From assembly GCA_019636385.1 (NCBI GenBank), contig JAHBXT010000002.1, forward strand, positions 992,001 to 1,056,000: a DNA stretch of 64,000 nt, written 5' to 3'. The DNA comes from Pirellulaceae bacterium (lineage in GTDB: Bacteria > Planctomycetota > Planctomycetia > Pirellulales > Pirellulaceae). Positions 41,632 through 51,200 of the stretch are shown in pieces. Numbering within the stretch: position 1 is the first letter of the stretch; each line of letters starts with the position of its first letter. A program made the position numbers and the translations under genes. Below the pieces are notes generated by a model that had not been told where the DNA came from, made no database searches, and was given only the letters and a program-made list of their open reading frames with translations.

Positions 41632-42240
41632 ATGAAGAAACTAACCAACTTGATTTGTGATAAGGTTCACAAGATGATCCGATCATTCGTTCAAAGCTTT
41701 CGACATATCGTGGCCTGTCTGATCCTGTGCCTAGCACCCGCATCTGCGTATGCAGCCACGGTCACGTTTATGGGTAGTCCCTTCGATGCCACGCTGGGCT
41801 CACATTTTTCGTCTGGCGTAGATCGAATATTTGGAACAATAACCTTTGACACAGTTGGTGCCAGCCAGGCTAGGTCCTTTTCGTTGACAGCCACCTCGGC
41901 AGGCGTACCTTCTTTCACCTTTAACGTTCCTGATGTCGCCGCTCTTCCGTCTGGAATATCTCTGCCAAACAATTCATTCTCCAGTTGGTCCGGAGGTGTC
42001 CCCACCGTATGGAGTCTTACCGTTTTTGGGAATCTGGTCAGTGCAACCGAAGAGGAGCAGATATCGCTTCACAACGAGCTAGGCGACCTAGCCGCATTCG
42101 ACTTGCTGAACGTCAATAACGAGTCGGTTGGACTCAGCGGACGGATCGGTACCATGCGAGTCGTACCTGAACCATCGTCTCTTCTTCTGCTAGCCCCTGC
42201 AACGCTCGGCCTATCCCTCCGCCGAAATCGTCGAAGGTAG
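41632..42240 (+). CDS. PEP-CTERM sorting-domain protein
   Basis: About 202 residues from the chosen ATG at 41632. It has a basic start (MKKLTNLICDKVHKMIRSF), a hydrophobic export core (HIVACLILCLAPASAYA) with likely cleavage after AYA, a beta-rich body with no family I recognise, and a C-terminus VVPEPSSLLLLAPATLGLSL followed by RRNRRR. The VPEP motif, hydrophobic helix and terminal Arg cluster are the defining PEP-CTERM features, recognised by exosortases. The start at 41632 is preceded by AGG at 8 bases' distance. A GTG at 41623 would add three residues. It is a stand-alone gene, about 200 nt after the giant gene, with no tight coupling. It would need an active exosortase; the exosortase-like protein in this window looks inactive, so the enzyme is probably elsewhere. 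Confidence 0.85.
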   Translation: MKKLTNLICDKVHKMIRSFVQSFRHIVACLILCLAPASAYAATVTFMGSPFDATLGSHFSSGVDRIFGTITFDTVGASQARSFSLTATSAGVPSFTFNVPDVAALPSGISLPNNSFSSWSGGVPTVWSLTVFGNLVSATEEEQISLHNELGDLAAFDLLNVNNESVGLSGRIGTMRVVPEPSSLLLLAPATLGLSLRRNRRR

Positions 42241-42550
42241 TAGTGTGGTCAAATTACTCGAACTAGCAGTTGGTCTGGAAAATGCTGTATTAAAATGGCT
42301 TCGCAGTTCGGGAGATTGAGGTGATATCGAAGTCAATATTTGATGTGGACTAGGAACAAATGGGAAATTTTTTGAAGGGAGCGCATCAGTTGCTAGTCCG
42401 ATAGTTACTCGTCGGGCCTAAGTGTCGCAAGGAGCAGTACGAGACACAAGCCGCGAGGCCACGGTACCGCCCTGTGCAAAAACTGCGATCCGACATTTTG
42501 GTGGTTTTATGTGTAGTAGCCAGTATTTGATCTGACGACAATTGCCCAGA
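42241..42550. other. Non-coding stretch between PEP-CTERM gene and IS481 remnant
   Basis: About 310 bases with no supportable gene. Positions from about 42508 (TGTGTAGTAGCCAGTATTTG) may be the outer end of the IS481-type element, because the sequence between there and the transposase stop is short and such elements often begin with TGT. I could not match it to an inverted partner near 43600, so the boundary is uncertain. Confidence 0.35.
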
Positions 42551-43610
42551 TTACGCACTGGGCTGTAAGAGTTGGTCGAGCATTTTTTGATCAACCAACT
42601 GCTTAGAATCTTTGAAAGTTTGCATCGGAGTTTTTCCGAAGCAGTAGCGTCCGCTGTGAGGACGTTCTTCGTTGTAGTGCTGTAACCATTGATCGACATC
42701 CTGTTGCAATTGCTCGATCGATTCGTAGAGTTTTTTGCGAAAGGCAATCTGATAAAACTCTTGCAAAATCGTCTTGTGAAAACGCTCGCGAATACCATTG
42801 GTTTGCGGGCTCTTAGCTTTAGTTTTCGTGGTCGATATTCTCTAAGCTAAGTACAACTCGTACTCGTGATGTTCACGCGCCCCGCAGTACTCAATTACCA
42901 CGATCGGTGAGAACACCTTGCGCGTACTTCTTCCTGCTCAAAGAATGGAATCACCTGATCATTGAGCATGTCGGCAGCTACAGGTGCGTTCTTGCGATCA
43001 TAGAGTTTTGCAAACGCGACCCGTGTAGGTATCGATGACGGTCTGCTGGTAGATTCGTCCAACACCTTAATCGTTCCTACGTAGAAGGTGTCTTGAGCGA
43101 CCAGGTATCGGGATGCTCGGTTTCGATTGACCATGCGCTCCTTTTTCCTGCTTGGCTTTCTCCAAGAGCAACGACTTGCTCTTCAGTAAGCGCGCCGCCA
43201 CCCTCCTGAGCGATCTTGGCTTCGAGTGCTGTCAAGCGTTTCTTGAAAGTCTCAAGTCATGTCGCAGCCAGATACTGCGGACTCCGCCAGGCGATAGCAG
43301 AATGCCCTGCTTCTTGAGTTCGTTGCTGACACGCACTTGATATAGGCTGGCAGCTCAAAGGCCATCTTCAGCACGGCCTGTTCAACTTCAGGAGCCACAC
43401 GCGATTCTTCAGCACGGGCTTCTTCTTAGAGATCTCCTTGAGCTTCCTCGCCGCCACTTCGTAGAAGCTGCTTGAAGCGATACAAGAACTATCTCTGGGT
43501 AACCGGAGTGAACACCTTGCAAGCCTCGGAGACATTCCCGAGCTTCTCAACCAGCTTAAGCATGCCGGTTTGTTTTCAATGATCTCTTACGTTCGGTAGT
43601 CATCTGACAC
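42551..43610 (-). pseudogene. IS481-type transposase, heavily frameshifted
   Basis: Reading the minus strand from about 43605, fragments in different frames give MTTERKRSLKTNRH (start), then YRFKQLL, then an rve-like middle (SRYLVAQDTFYVGTIK, RVAFAKLYDRKNAPVAADML). The end is the clean C-terminus (ILQEFYQIAFRKKLYESIEQ, then WLQHYNEERPHSG and GKTPMQTF). NEERPH(S/Q)G is characteristic of integrase-core (rve) transposases of the IS481/IS3 type. Stops and frameshifts occur about every 60-150 bases. Just outside the start, CCCTTT-GT-AAAGGG (43618-43631) is a perfect small hairpin. Confidence 0.8.
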
Positions 43611-43714
43611 TCCTTGTCCCTTTGTAAAGGGCCTATGTGAGCTCTTGCGCCGGCTGCTAGCATTCGTTTCGTTGCTGGTCGAGTAGGCACGTGAGTTGCT
43701 CCCCGCACCTCTCT

Positions 43715-43746
43715 GAGAACCGGACTTGTGGGCCCACATCCGGCTC
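43715..43746 (-). ncRNA. Group II intron domain V, loop deleted
   Basis: The minus strand reads GAGCCGGATGTGGG then CCCACAAGTCCGGTTCTC. The outer helix (GAGCCGGA with TCCGGTTC) and the inner helix TGTGGG/CCCACA pair as in domain V. The GNRA tetraloop expected between GGG and CCC is absent, leaving an uninterrupted palindrome. The loop normally docks to a receptor in domain I, so catalytic activity should be impaired. Confidence 0.75.
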
Positions 43747-43759
43747 CTCAAGCTGAACA

Positions 43760-45199
43760 TGTTGAACAGCATAAGCTGTCCTTGGACCTGCGGCTGGCTG
43801 GAGTTCTTGCCATCGGACGGAGAGCGATACAAGCCGTCGCTCGAACCATGCGTTCGAAGTGACTTTGTGGACACAAACTGCTGCTTCGCTTCCAAACGCT
43901 ACGAATCTGATAGGCGGTTTTCCAAGCTTGGCCCCGGGATACGCCGCGGGTTTGCAAATGACGGTACAGGTGACGTGAGCGTTTCTTCTGGCGGACTAAG
44001 ATGGCTCGTAGCCGTCGCCGGATATGAGCATCAAAGTTGCTGAAGGAACTTGGGCTGGTGCATAACCGAAAGTATCCAACCCAACCCGTTAAATAGCGGT
44101 TGGCACGTTCGACGCGGCGAGCGATGAGTTACCCCATGTGCGAGGTGTTAGCTCGCGAATGCGGGCAGACAAATGTTGCTTTGTCTTAGCGGAGATACTG
44201 ACTGAGATTGAGCCATCGGATGCTTTCCGCAGGCTAAAGCCAAGGAAGGAAGGTCAAATGGCTACCTAACTTTTCCGTATTCACCTGGAGGCGAAGGTGA
44301 TCTTCGATGAATCGTTGCACGGATGCCATCACGCGTTTCTCCAGCCCTGTGACTGCGGACGAAAATACTGAAATCATCAGCATAGCGCGCGAAGCGAAGG
44401 CCACGACGACTTAACTCCAGTCGAGTTCGTCAGGACGACGTTCGAGAGGAGTGAAGGAGCGGACCGCCTTGCAGGGGCAACTTCTTGCGTCCGGAGAACT
44501 ACTGCCATCTGGTAAGACGACTTTCGCTTTCAGCATCAAGGTAACTAGAATCAGCGCTTCGTTGCGTCCATCGCCGAGCTCACTGGGCCAAGCGGCTAAG
44601 CAAGCGTTGGTGATGAACTCGGTCGAAGAACTTGGAAAGATCAATATCGACCGTGGTGCCGTAACCTTCTGCGGAAAGCAACCCTTAGCTTCGGCGATCG
44701 CAGTCTGTGCACCGCGACGACGGCGAAAACCATGACTGCTGTTATGGAAGCTTGGTTCAAAGATCGGCTCCAGAACCTGGAGGACCGCCTGCTGAACAAT
44801 TCGATCCACGACATTGGGAATGCCTAAACCTCTTTCGCCACCCCCGGGCTTGGGTATCCAAACTCGGCGAATGTCTCCAGGGATATAGGTCCCGTCCATC
44901 AAGGCTTGATGAAGATCGGCTAGCAACTGTGGAGCGTGCTCCACAGCCGACTCGACGCTTTCTCCATCGACGCCGGGAGCACCTTTATTCGATGCTACCT
45001 TGAGTAACGCATGTGCCAAGTTTGGCAACCAGGCTACTCGTTCCAGCAACCGACTGCGGTCAGTTGCTCGGGTGTCTTCTTCGCTCGTCAAATTGACTTC
45101 CGCTTGATGCTGCAAGTACTCTTGGCCAGGCAGATGCGTCTGCGGGCCGCGCGAACTCGCCCCTGAGCTCAGTAGAGCTTTAGGCCTGTCGGCAAACAC
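43760..45199 (-). pseudogene. Group II intron reverse transcriptase/maturase, broken
   Basis: The N-terminal part from 45199 is intact for about 170 residues. It contains SNKGAPGVDGESVESAVEHA, YIPGDIRRVWIPKPGGGERG, LGIPNVVDRIVQQAVLQVLE and FHNSSHGFRRRRGAQTAIAE, the RT motifs 0-2a of group II enzymes. At about 44680 the frame shifts: the true continuation (GYGTTVDIDLSKFFDRVHHQ) is in another frame and stops at a TGA. Later come RYADDFSIFV (the catalytic YADD) near 44375, RFIEDHLRLQVNTEK, and maturase-domain scraps (HIRRRLRAILVRQKKRSRHL, GVSRGQAWKTAYQIR, GPRTAYAVQ), all in changing frames. It is clearly a pseudogene. Confidence 0.85.
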
Positions 45200-45762
45200 G
45201 AATGTCAGTTGACGTGAATCAGACCTTTCAACTTGTCACCCCCTTCGCTCCACCGGCATTACCCGGCTTCATCACTACTATGGAGTGATCCGACTTCTCT
45301 ATCGACTTTGGGCATTTGTCGTTTCCTCCGCCTGCCCTACCACATGCTTGTGGGAGACTGACTGTGGATCGATAGAGATCTCTTGGGGTAAGATTGAGTA
45401 ATGTTCTGCCGCTCCCACCTCGACTACTCCCTGGCCTCGATCGGATATTGGGCGTTGTGTTCGTAGGCACACTAACCCAGGCCAGCAAGCCTGCTATGAG
45501 GTTCACTTGCGTTTGGTGCTGCAGTTCGCTAACAGCTTCCATCCCACATGGCCTCGCGGCATATGATACAACCTTGTTCGGTAGCTCATTCATGCAGTTG
45601 CTTTCACTCACGGTTACCTCCGATAGGTTCCGTAAAGGACTTTCACCTTCAATCACTCAACCATGCCCAACGCACCTGCGCAACTGCACTACTGCTAGCA
45701 ACCGAAATACACTAACCTCTTTCCTTGGTTAATGTCAGATCAAGTTTTAACTATTACATGTC

Positions 45763-46548
45763 ATGATTCAGGGAGAGCTCACCTATCGGATTGTGCAACC
45801 GAAGCGAGTAGCCGAAGTGCTGGACTATAGCGTCGATGCCAGAGGCAATTACCGAAGCGAAGACCCTACCAAGCTAAACGATCGACTAGTACATGCCTCG
45901 CAGGTTCTAGCCAAAGCCTTCGTACAGCGGTTCGCTCTACGGGAGTTACTAGTCAAGTCCAGCGAAATGACTGCCGAAGTCGCTCAAGGCATGGGGGCCT
46001 CTGAGGCGGTGACGCGATTGGGAATCGAAGTTCTGGACGTGTCGATTCTGGGAATCAAATCAAATCCCGAAATGTCAAAAGCGCTCCAGGCAGGCGCTCG
46101 CGAAGAGCTCTTGAGAAAAGCAGACGAAGCGGTATTCGCCCGACGGAATGCGTCTGTCGAAATGGAACGATCGATCAAAGAGAACGAATTAAAAACCGAG
46201 ATCGCCGTCGAGCAGAAGAAGCGCGAAGTCCGTGAAACTCAAATGAGCACCGACATCGCACTAGAAGCCCAGCGGGCAACGCTGGTCGATAGTCGCACTG
46301 AAAATGAACGCAAAGAGGCTGAGTCCCGAGCCTTTGCCCTGCAACAAATTCTGGACCCCCTGAAGTCAATTGACTGGAAGACGCTGATGGCTGCCGGCGG
46401 AGGTGGCGATGCGAAACTGAATATTGCACTCGCCTTTCGAGAGCTGGCGGAAAATGCTGAGAAGATTGGTCAACTCAATATCTCTCCAGATCTGTTGGCG
46501 ATGTTGACCCAGTCAGAATTACCCACCAATCCCAAACCGCATAAGTAA
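45763..46548 (+). CDS. SPFH/band-7 family protein, 5'-truncated
   Basis: 261 residues from the first available ATG. The beginning, GELTYRIVQPKRVAEVLDYS, is the middle of a band-7 domain (usually xGxxxYRIxDP). It continues with the long Ala/Glu/Arg-rich helix typical of the SPFH C-terminal coiled coil (AREELLRKADEAVFARRNA, VEQKKREVRETQMSTDIALE). The N-terminal part of the domain is missing, with a stop in frame at 45748, so roughly 70-100 residues appear to have been lost, probably when the group II intron region to its left was rearranged. SPFH proteins scaffold membrane microdomains or proteases. The gene is followed after 50 bases by an NAD-kinase-like gene on the same strand, so the pair was probably an operon. 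Bases 45880-45912 are duplicated at 1043-1075. It may now be a pseudogene. Confidence 0.65.
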   Translation: MIQGELTYRIVQPKRVAEVLDYSVDARGNYRSEDPTKLNDRLVHASQVLAKAFVQRFALRELLVKSSEMTAEVAQGMGASEAVTRLGIEVLDVSILGIKSNPEMSKALQAGAREELLRKADEAVFARRNASVEMERSIKENELKTEIAVEQKKREVRETQMSTDIALEAQRATLVDSRTENERKEAESRAFALQQILDPLKSIDWKTLMAAGGGGDAKLNIALAFRELAENAEKIGQLNISPDLLAMLTQSELPTNPKPHK

Positions 46549-46598
46549 ACCAAACTCTGTCTTGCGATTGTCACCCCGGTGTCTGTCATGCAAGACAA

Positions 46599-47699
46599 AT
46601 GCTTTTTACCGCCGAGCTAAGGTCAGCCACAACTGCTGGGAATAAAAAGTTGAGCCACACGCCTGGAATTGTGATCGTTCGTCGACCGACACGCTTGGAA
46701 GGATTACGCCAACGGTGGGGAACGCTTGGACAAGCCCGCTTTGTCATGAGCAACCGGCAGAGTTTCTCAGAGCCGGCTAAATTCGAATCTGGCCTCAGCA
46801 AGACAGCCCAGGGACGAGTTGGTAATCGCCGATCGACTCAAACCGAACTTGGAGCAAAATCAGCCGCTACGATTGAACATGAAGTTTCATTTAGCGAATA
46901 CGAACAGGAAGACACGATATACCAGCGAGTACTGGAGCGACTGGAAAGCGAACTCAGTTTTGGCGTCCCGATTTCTGTCGTCGACCGGTCACTGGTTCCA
47001 ACCATGGACTTTTGGAAAATGGCAGTGGTTGTGGTGGTTGGCCAAGATGGATTGGTTGCCAATACGGCCAAATACGTCGGGGACGTGCCAATCATCGGTG
47101 TCAATCCAGATCCAATTCGATTCGACGGCATCTTGCTGCCGTTCAAAGTTGAACAAGCCAGGCGGGCGGTACAAAGAGTCCTCGATCAACAGGCGCAAAT
47201 TCGTCGCGTCACCTTGGCGGAAGTCCTCCTCAATGACTCACAAAAGTTATTGGCCTTCAACGATTTTTTTGTGGGGCGAGCAAACCACGCCTCCGCACGT
47301 TACACCATTCAAACCAGCGGAAAGAGTGAAGCGCAAAGCTCAAGCGGAATTCTGATCTCCACTGGAGCCGGCTCTACAGGCTGGATGTCAAGTGTCTTCA
47401 ATATGGCAGCGGGCGTAGCTCAGATGCTGGGAACTGAACTGGCCAGCAATATCTCATTGAGCTGGGAGGACCGTAAGCTTCTGTGGGCGGTTCGCGAGCC
47501 TTTTAAGAGCCAACGGACCCAGGCCACGCTTGTGGCGGGGGTGATTGACGAAGGTGAGGGTCTCATCATTGAATCGCTCATGCCCGATGGCGGGATCATC
47601 TTTTCAGATGGAGTCGACAGCGATTTTCTGCCATTCAATTCCGGCACAATTGCGAAAATCACCGCCAGTTCGCAGTGCGCTCACCTGGTCATTCCATAG
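46599..47699 (+). CDS. NAD-kinase-like protein (divergent)
   Basis: 366 residues. The N-terminus IVIVRRPTRLEGLRQRWGTL resembles the first strand and helix of NAD(+)-kinase/diacylglycerol-kinase-like folds. The nucleotide motif that is GGDG in NAD kinase is here GQDG (148-151, in VVVVVGQDGLVANTAKY). NPDP (169-172) follows, then LAFNDFFVGR (like LNEVFI) and the highly conserved STGAGSTGW (254-262). A poorly conserved insert lies at about 51-98. The Asp in GQDG is kept, but the changed Gly makes phosphoryl-transfer activity uncertain; such NADK-like genes occur apart from the essential ppnK. It is 50 nt downstream of the SPFH gene in the same direction, so they may share a function, now damaged because the SPFH partner is truncated. 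No clear Shine-Dalgarno site precedes the ATG. Confidence 0.7.
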   Translation: MLFTAELRSATTAGNKKLSHTPGIVIVRRPTRLEGLRQRWGTLGQARFVMSNRQSFSEPAKFESGLSKTAQGRVGNRRSTQTELGAKSAATIEHEVSFSEYEQEDTIYQRVLERLESELSFGVPISVVDRSLVPTMDFWKMAVVVVVGQDGLVANTAKYVGDVPIIGVNPDPIRFDGILLPFKVEQARRAVQRVLDQQAQIRRVTLAEVLLNDSQKLLAFNDFFVGRANHASARYTIQTSGKSEAQSSSGILISTGAGSTGWMSSVFNMAAGVAQMLGTELASNISLSWEDRKLLWAVREPFKSQRTQATLVAGVIDEGEGLIIESLMPDGGIIFSDGVDSDFLPFNSGTIAKITASSQCAHLVIP

Positions 47700-48271
47700 A
47701 TGAATGGCTGGACCCGCTTACTAGGACTTCCACTTGGCTCGCTGTTTCTGATGCCAGTCCTGATGTGTTAGATTTCTCACTTGCCAACTACCTTGAATTG
47801 GCCCTTGAGAAACCGATGCAATGGTGTCCATGCAGACTATGCAAACTGATGGCGTTTGAATGTCGGCGACACGACTAATGTGACTAATGCATGGCTGATT
47901 CGCCATATACCCAATCAAGCCACCAAGGAAATTCTGAATCATTTGGCGACACTCTACAAGAATTTTTTCGAGCAACAGTCATCGAGTACTCAGCCCAGAT
48001 TTTGGGAATTTTGAAATTGTTGAACGCGCAATTCTATGGCTAGTTGCTACGCAAATCAGCAAGGCTTAAACTTCAGCGCAAGCGATGTTCAACGACATCT
48101 CCGAAGCATTTGCGTCATGCATGATACTGTCGCTACCCTACGAATAATTCGTAGTGACTCTGGTACTCGTTGAGATCACATCTGAGATTGTCGGCTTGTG
48201 TGATAGGGGATTCCAGTCGCCAATTGCTTCAATCAGCCTTTTCATACCGTACATTAATGCGTGAGCTTTCT
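47700..48271. other. Non-coding stretch before the second giant gene
   Basis: About 570 bases without a supportable gene; the short frames here are unrelated to any family I recognise. I see no repeat, convincing promoter boxes or terminator. It may carry the promoter and leader of the second giant gene. An in-frame ATG at 48257 precedes the chosen start by five codons. Confidence 0.5.
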
Positions 48272-51200
48272 ATGAAACGCAGTCGCTCCGACAGACACAA
48301 GAACAGGTTTCAGCGTCTACAGTTTATGTCCCAGGCTCGGCGAGCCTTAAGGTTTGAATTACTGGAAGACCGCAGGCTGCTGGCGTTCTCTCATCTGTCC
48401 GTGCAGCAGATGTCTGATCTGTTGCGGCCACATTTGTCTGCGGGACAACTCCAGGGGGTTACCGTTGTCACCCATGGATTTCAGCTCACCGGATACGAAG
48501 GCGATTCGCTGCAGTCGCTCACTCAGGCGATTCGCAACAGGGCCGATGCTGAAAATGGGCCCGACCTGGGTGCATGGCTCATCGATTTCGATGTTCGTGG
48601 CGAGGGAAGTAATGGCTTCTTCGACATGGATCTGGGAGTAGGCGACGATGAACCGTTGAATGGCTCCATTTTGGTTGGCGCGCCGGGACATTTGGTCTAC
48701 CAATTCGATTGGGCACCAGAATCGAATGAACCAAGTAGCGGATGGGCCGAAGCGGCTGGCGATGCGCTTTTCAGTTCGCTAGTCACGTTGGGGTTGGTAT
48801 CGCCTGAGTTACAGCAGGCGATTGCTCCGCTGCACTTTATTGGTCACAGTTTTGGTACGGCCGTTACCAGTGAAGCTGTCGAGCGTCTAGCCGCATTCTC
48901 GATTCCGGTCGATCAGGTTACATACCTGGATCCTCACGACTTCGATGAATCGGGAATGCCTATCGATGGTGAACAACGATTGTTCGAATTGGGTAAACCC
49001 GCAGGATATGGAGCAACCGTTTGGAACAATGTTGCCTTCACAGACGTCTACTACCAAAGTCTGCTTACACCGGATCCAGAGGGGCGTCCGATACCAGGTG
49101 CCTACAACTATAAGTTGACATACTCTGAGCTACCGCTGCTGGGGCTACCACATTCCGATGTCTGGGCCTCTTACTATCTTGGCACGGTGAACGACACGAT
49201 TGCTTCAGCCGTGCGCGGATACGCCTTCAGTCAGGTTGCTCAAGGCTCCGACCCCCGACCCAGTGCATCACGTCCCACCCAGTCGGATTTAAGCAACCCG
49301 TCGTTTCAGTTCAGTTTTTATTCAAGCTTTCAGAATCACAGCCAGACTCCGGTCGCTCTAAAACCCACGACTGTAACGAATCCTGGGGCACAAGCTGCCA
49401 TTGCGGGGGCCAAGCAATCACCGGATTGGAGTGCGCTGAGGCTTCATAACGGCGATTTCACTTACCCGGGCGATCGCCACGACGGTGCTTGGACGATCAA
49501 CAACAACTTGATCCCGGGATGGAGCCATCATGGTGGCACCGGGGGTGGAAGTGTAGTACGTCTGAACGCTACAAATTTTGCGCTCGAACTTGGCCCTGCC
49601 GGACTTAATAGAACTCACAATCGTGCGTACCTTTCCAGCCAGGTGGCTGGCATCGCCTTTGATTGGGCCAAACCAACTAATGGCAATGTCGGCGATCAAT
49701 TGATTGTTGAGGTCAATGGCCAGCCCATCGGCCAGCCGATTCATTTGGCCAGCGCGGGGACAACCTGGAACCTGCAGCATTTTATACCGCTGCCCGGACA
49801 ATTCAAAGGTAGATCTGCCGAGATTACTTTCAGACTGGCCAACACAAATTTGAGCGTAGTTCCTTCCACCAAGATCCTCATCGACAACATCAATCTGATT
49901 GCCGGAGGTCAGACTGGGGATGTCATTCCAGTGAATCTGAAATCCGCCGTGGTCAGCGGCAGCCATTATCAACTGATAGATGTCGAGCTTTACGGTGAGC
50001 ATGGTCTGCTAATTCCCACATCGGTCACCGTCAATCAGCGGGGCGACTGGGATATAAGACAGACGACAGCTAATGGAGCGATGATCGGCTCGATCATCTT
50101 TGCAGATCGGCTGGGAAGTAGCAGTCGATTCCGCGATACCGGCAGGCTGTTTTTCGCTCCCGGGACTAGCGACACAATCGCTGACGGGTCTGCTCTATCG
50201 GGATTTCAAGGCAAGGTGAAACTGCGATTCACGTCGCAGCCCGACGGTGGAGCTCCCTTTTCAGACACCGTGTATGAATTGAACCTGAGAATTGTCGATG
50301 GCTACAGTAGCTCGGGGGTTTTGTCTATCGTCGGTAATAACCAACTTCAGCAAACGTTGGCTGTGCAACAGCGTCTGAACTACCTGCGTGCAAGAGATTA
50401 CGCGAACCATCAAATATTTCTGACCAACCCCACTTTGCCTGGCGGTTCTAACAATCAGCCGATCGCACCTCTTGCCATCGACGGCATATCGGGGCCTTTC
50501 ACACGCGATATGCTACAGCGATTCAAGGCGCTTGGGACAACCCCCGTAGGGCAGCCGAGTAGTTTCGATTCGGAGCTTGACCTTTACACGACGATGAGAC
50601 TTAACGGCTCTGGTGGTATACTGACCGCCGCCCAGCGATCGTCATTGGCTCAAGGCTTGAGGTCTGCTGCAGACAGGATGAACTTTGCATCCTTGGGAGA
50701 ACTTAGCAAGCCGCTTCCACTGGTCGGCACGACCCCCGTCGAAACGAAATCCACTCCCGAAGCCCCCAAAGACGAAGTCAGTCTAGCCAGTGCTTTGTCG
50801 ATCGACAGCCAGTTGCGCGATAGCCTGATCAAGCCGCTGGCCAGCTATATCGAAACGTCTGACAGCCCCTCGCTGCCGGGAGCCCAAGCTTATCTGACCA
50901 CTGCCGGAATCACCGGTGTAACCCTGACGAGTCTTAATCCAGTCAGTTCGCAGCCCAATCGGAAACAATTTCAATTTGGCTTTACACGCTCCGTTTCTGA
51001 CGCATCACGCACACTGTACCTCGGCGAAAACGCAGCTACTAGCGGGTTGGCTACCAGTCGCTCGATTCCAATTACGCTGACAACAACCTTGTCTGGCAGC
51101 CTGGACTTCGGAATTGATTTGACAACGTCGAGCACAGACGAGGCGTTCTTTATCAAGATCAATAGCCTTCAAGCGAACGCGAGCGCGACTGTGGCTCCCT

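Larger units (their letters stand above)
43678..45675 (-). mobile_element. Group II intron, degenerate
   Basis: The minus-strand 5' end is likely GTGCG at 45675. It is followed by the conserved intron stretch GGTGAAAGTCC and GGAGGTAACC, about 470 nt of structured RNA, then the intron-encoded reverse transcriptase (from 45199), and finally domains V and VI. The 3' end is near 43678 (minus strand CCTACTCGAC). The total of about 2.0 kb is typical. The RT is disrupted by frameshifts and stops, and domain V has lost its terminal loop, so the intron should be immobile and probably cannot splice. It sits between the IS481 remnant and the truncated SPFH gene. Confidence 0.8.

Noticed and set aside
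42400..43640. Possible inverted repeats bounding the IS481-type element (GGGCCTA-A/T-GTG seen at 42413 and 43629)
   Set aside because: The two occurrences are in direct rather than inverted orientation, so they do not define IS ends.
43726..44043. A 105-codon plus-strand frame
   Set aside because: Lies antisense to domain V and the maturase remnants of the intron.
45228..45656. A 142-codon minus-strand frame
   Set aside because: It covers the structured 5' RNA part of the group II intron, which is not coding.
47675..47975. Short frames after the NAD-kinase-like gene (67 and 84 codons)
   Set aside because: No ribosome site, no similarity, and one overlaps the end of the NADK-like gene; treated as non-coding.
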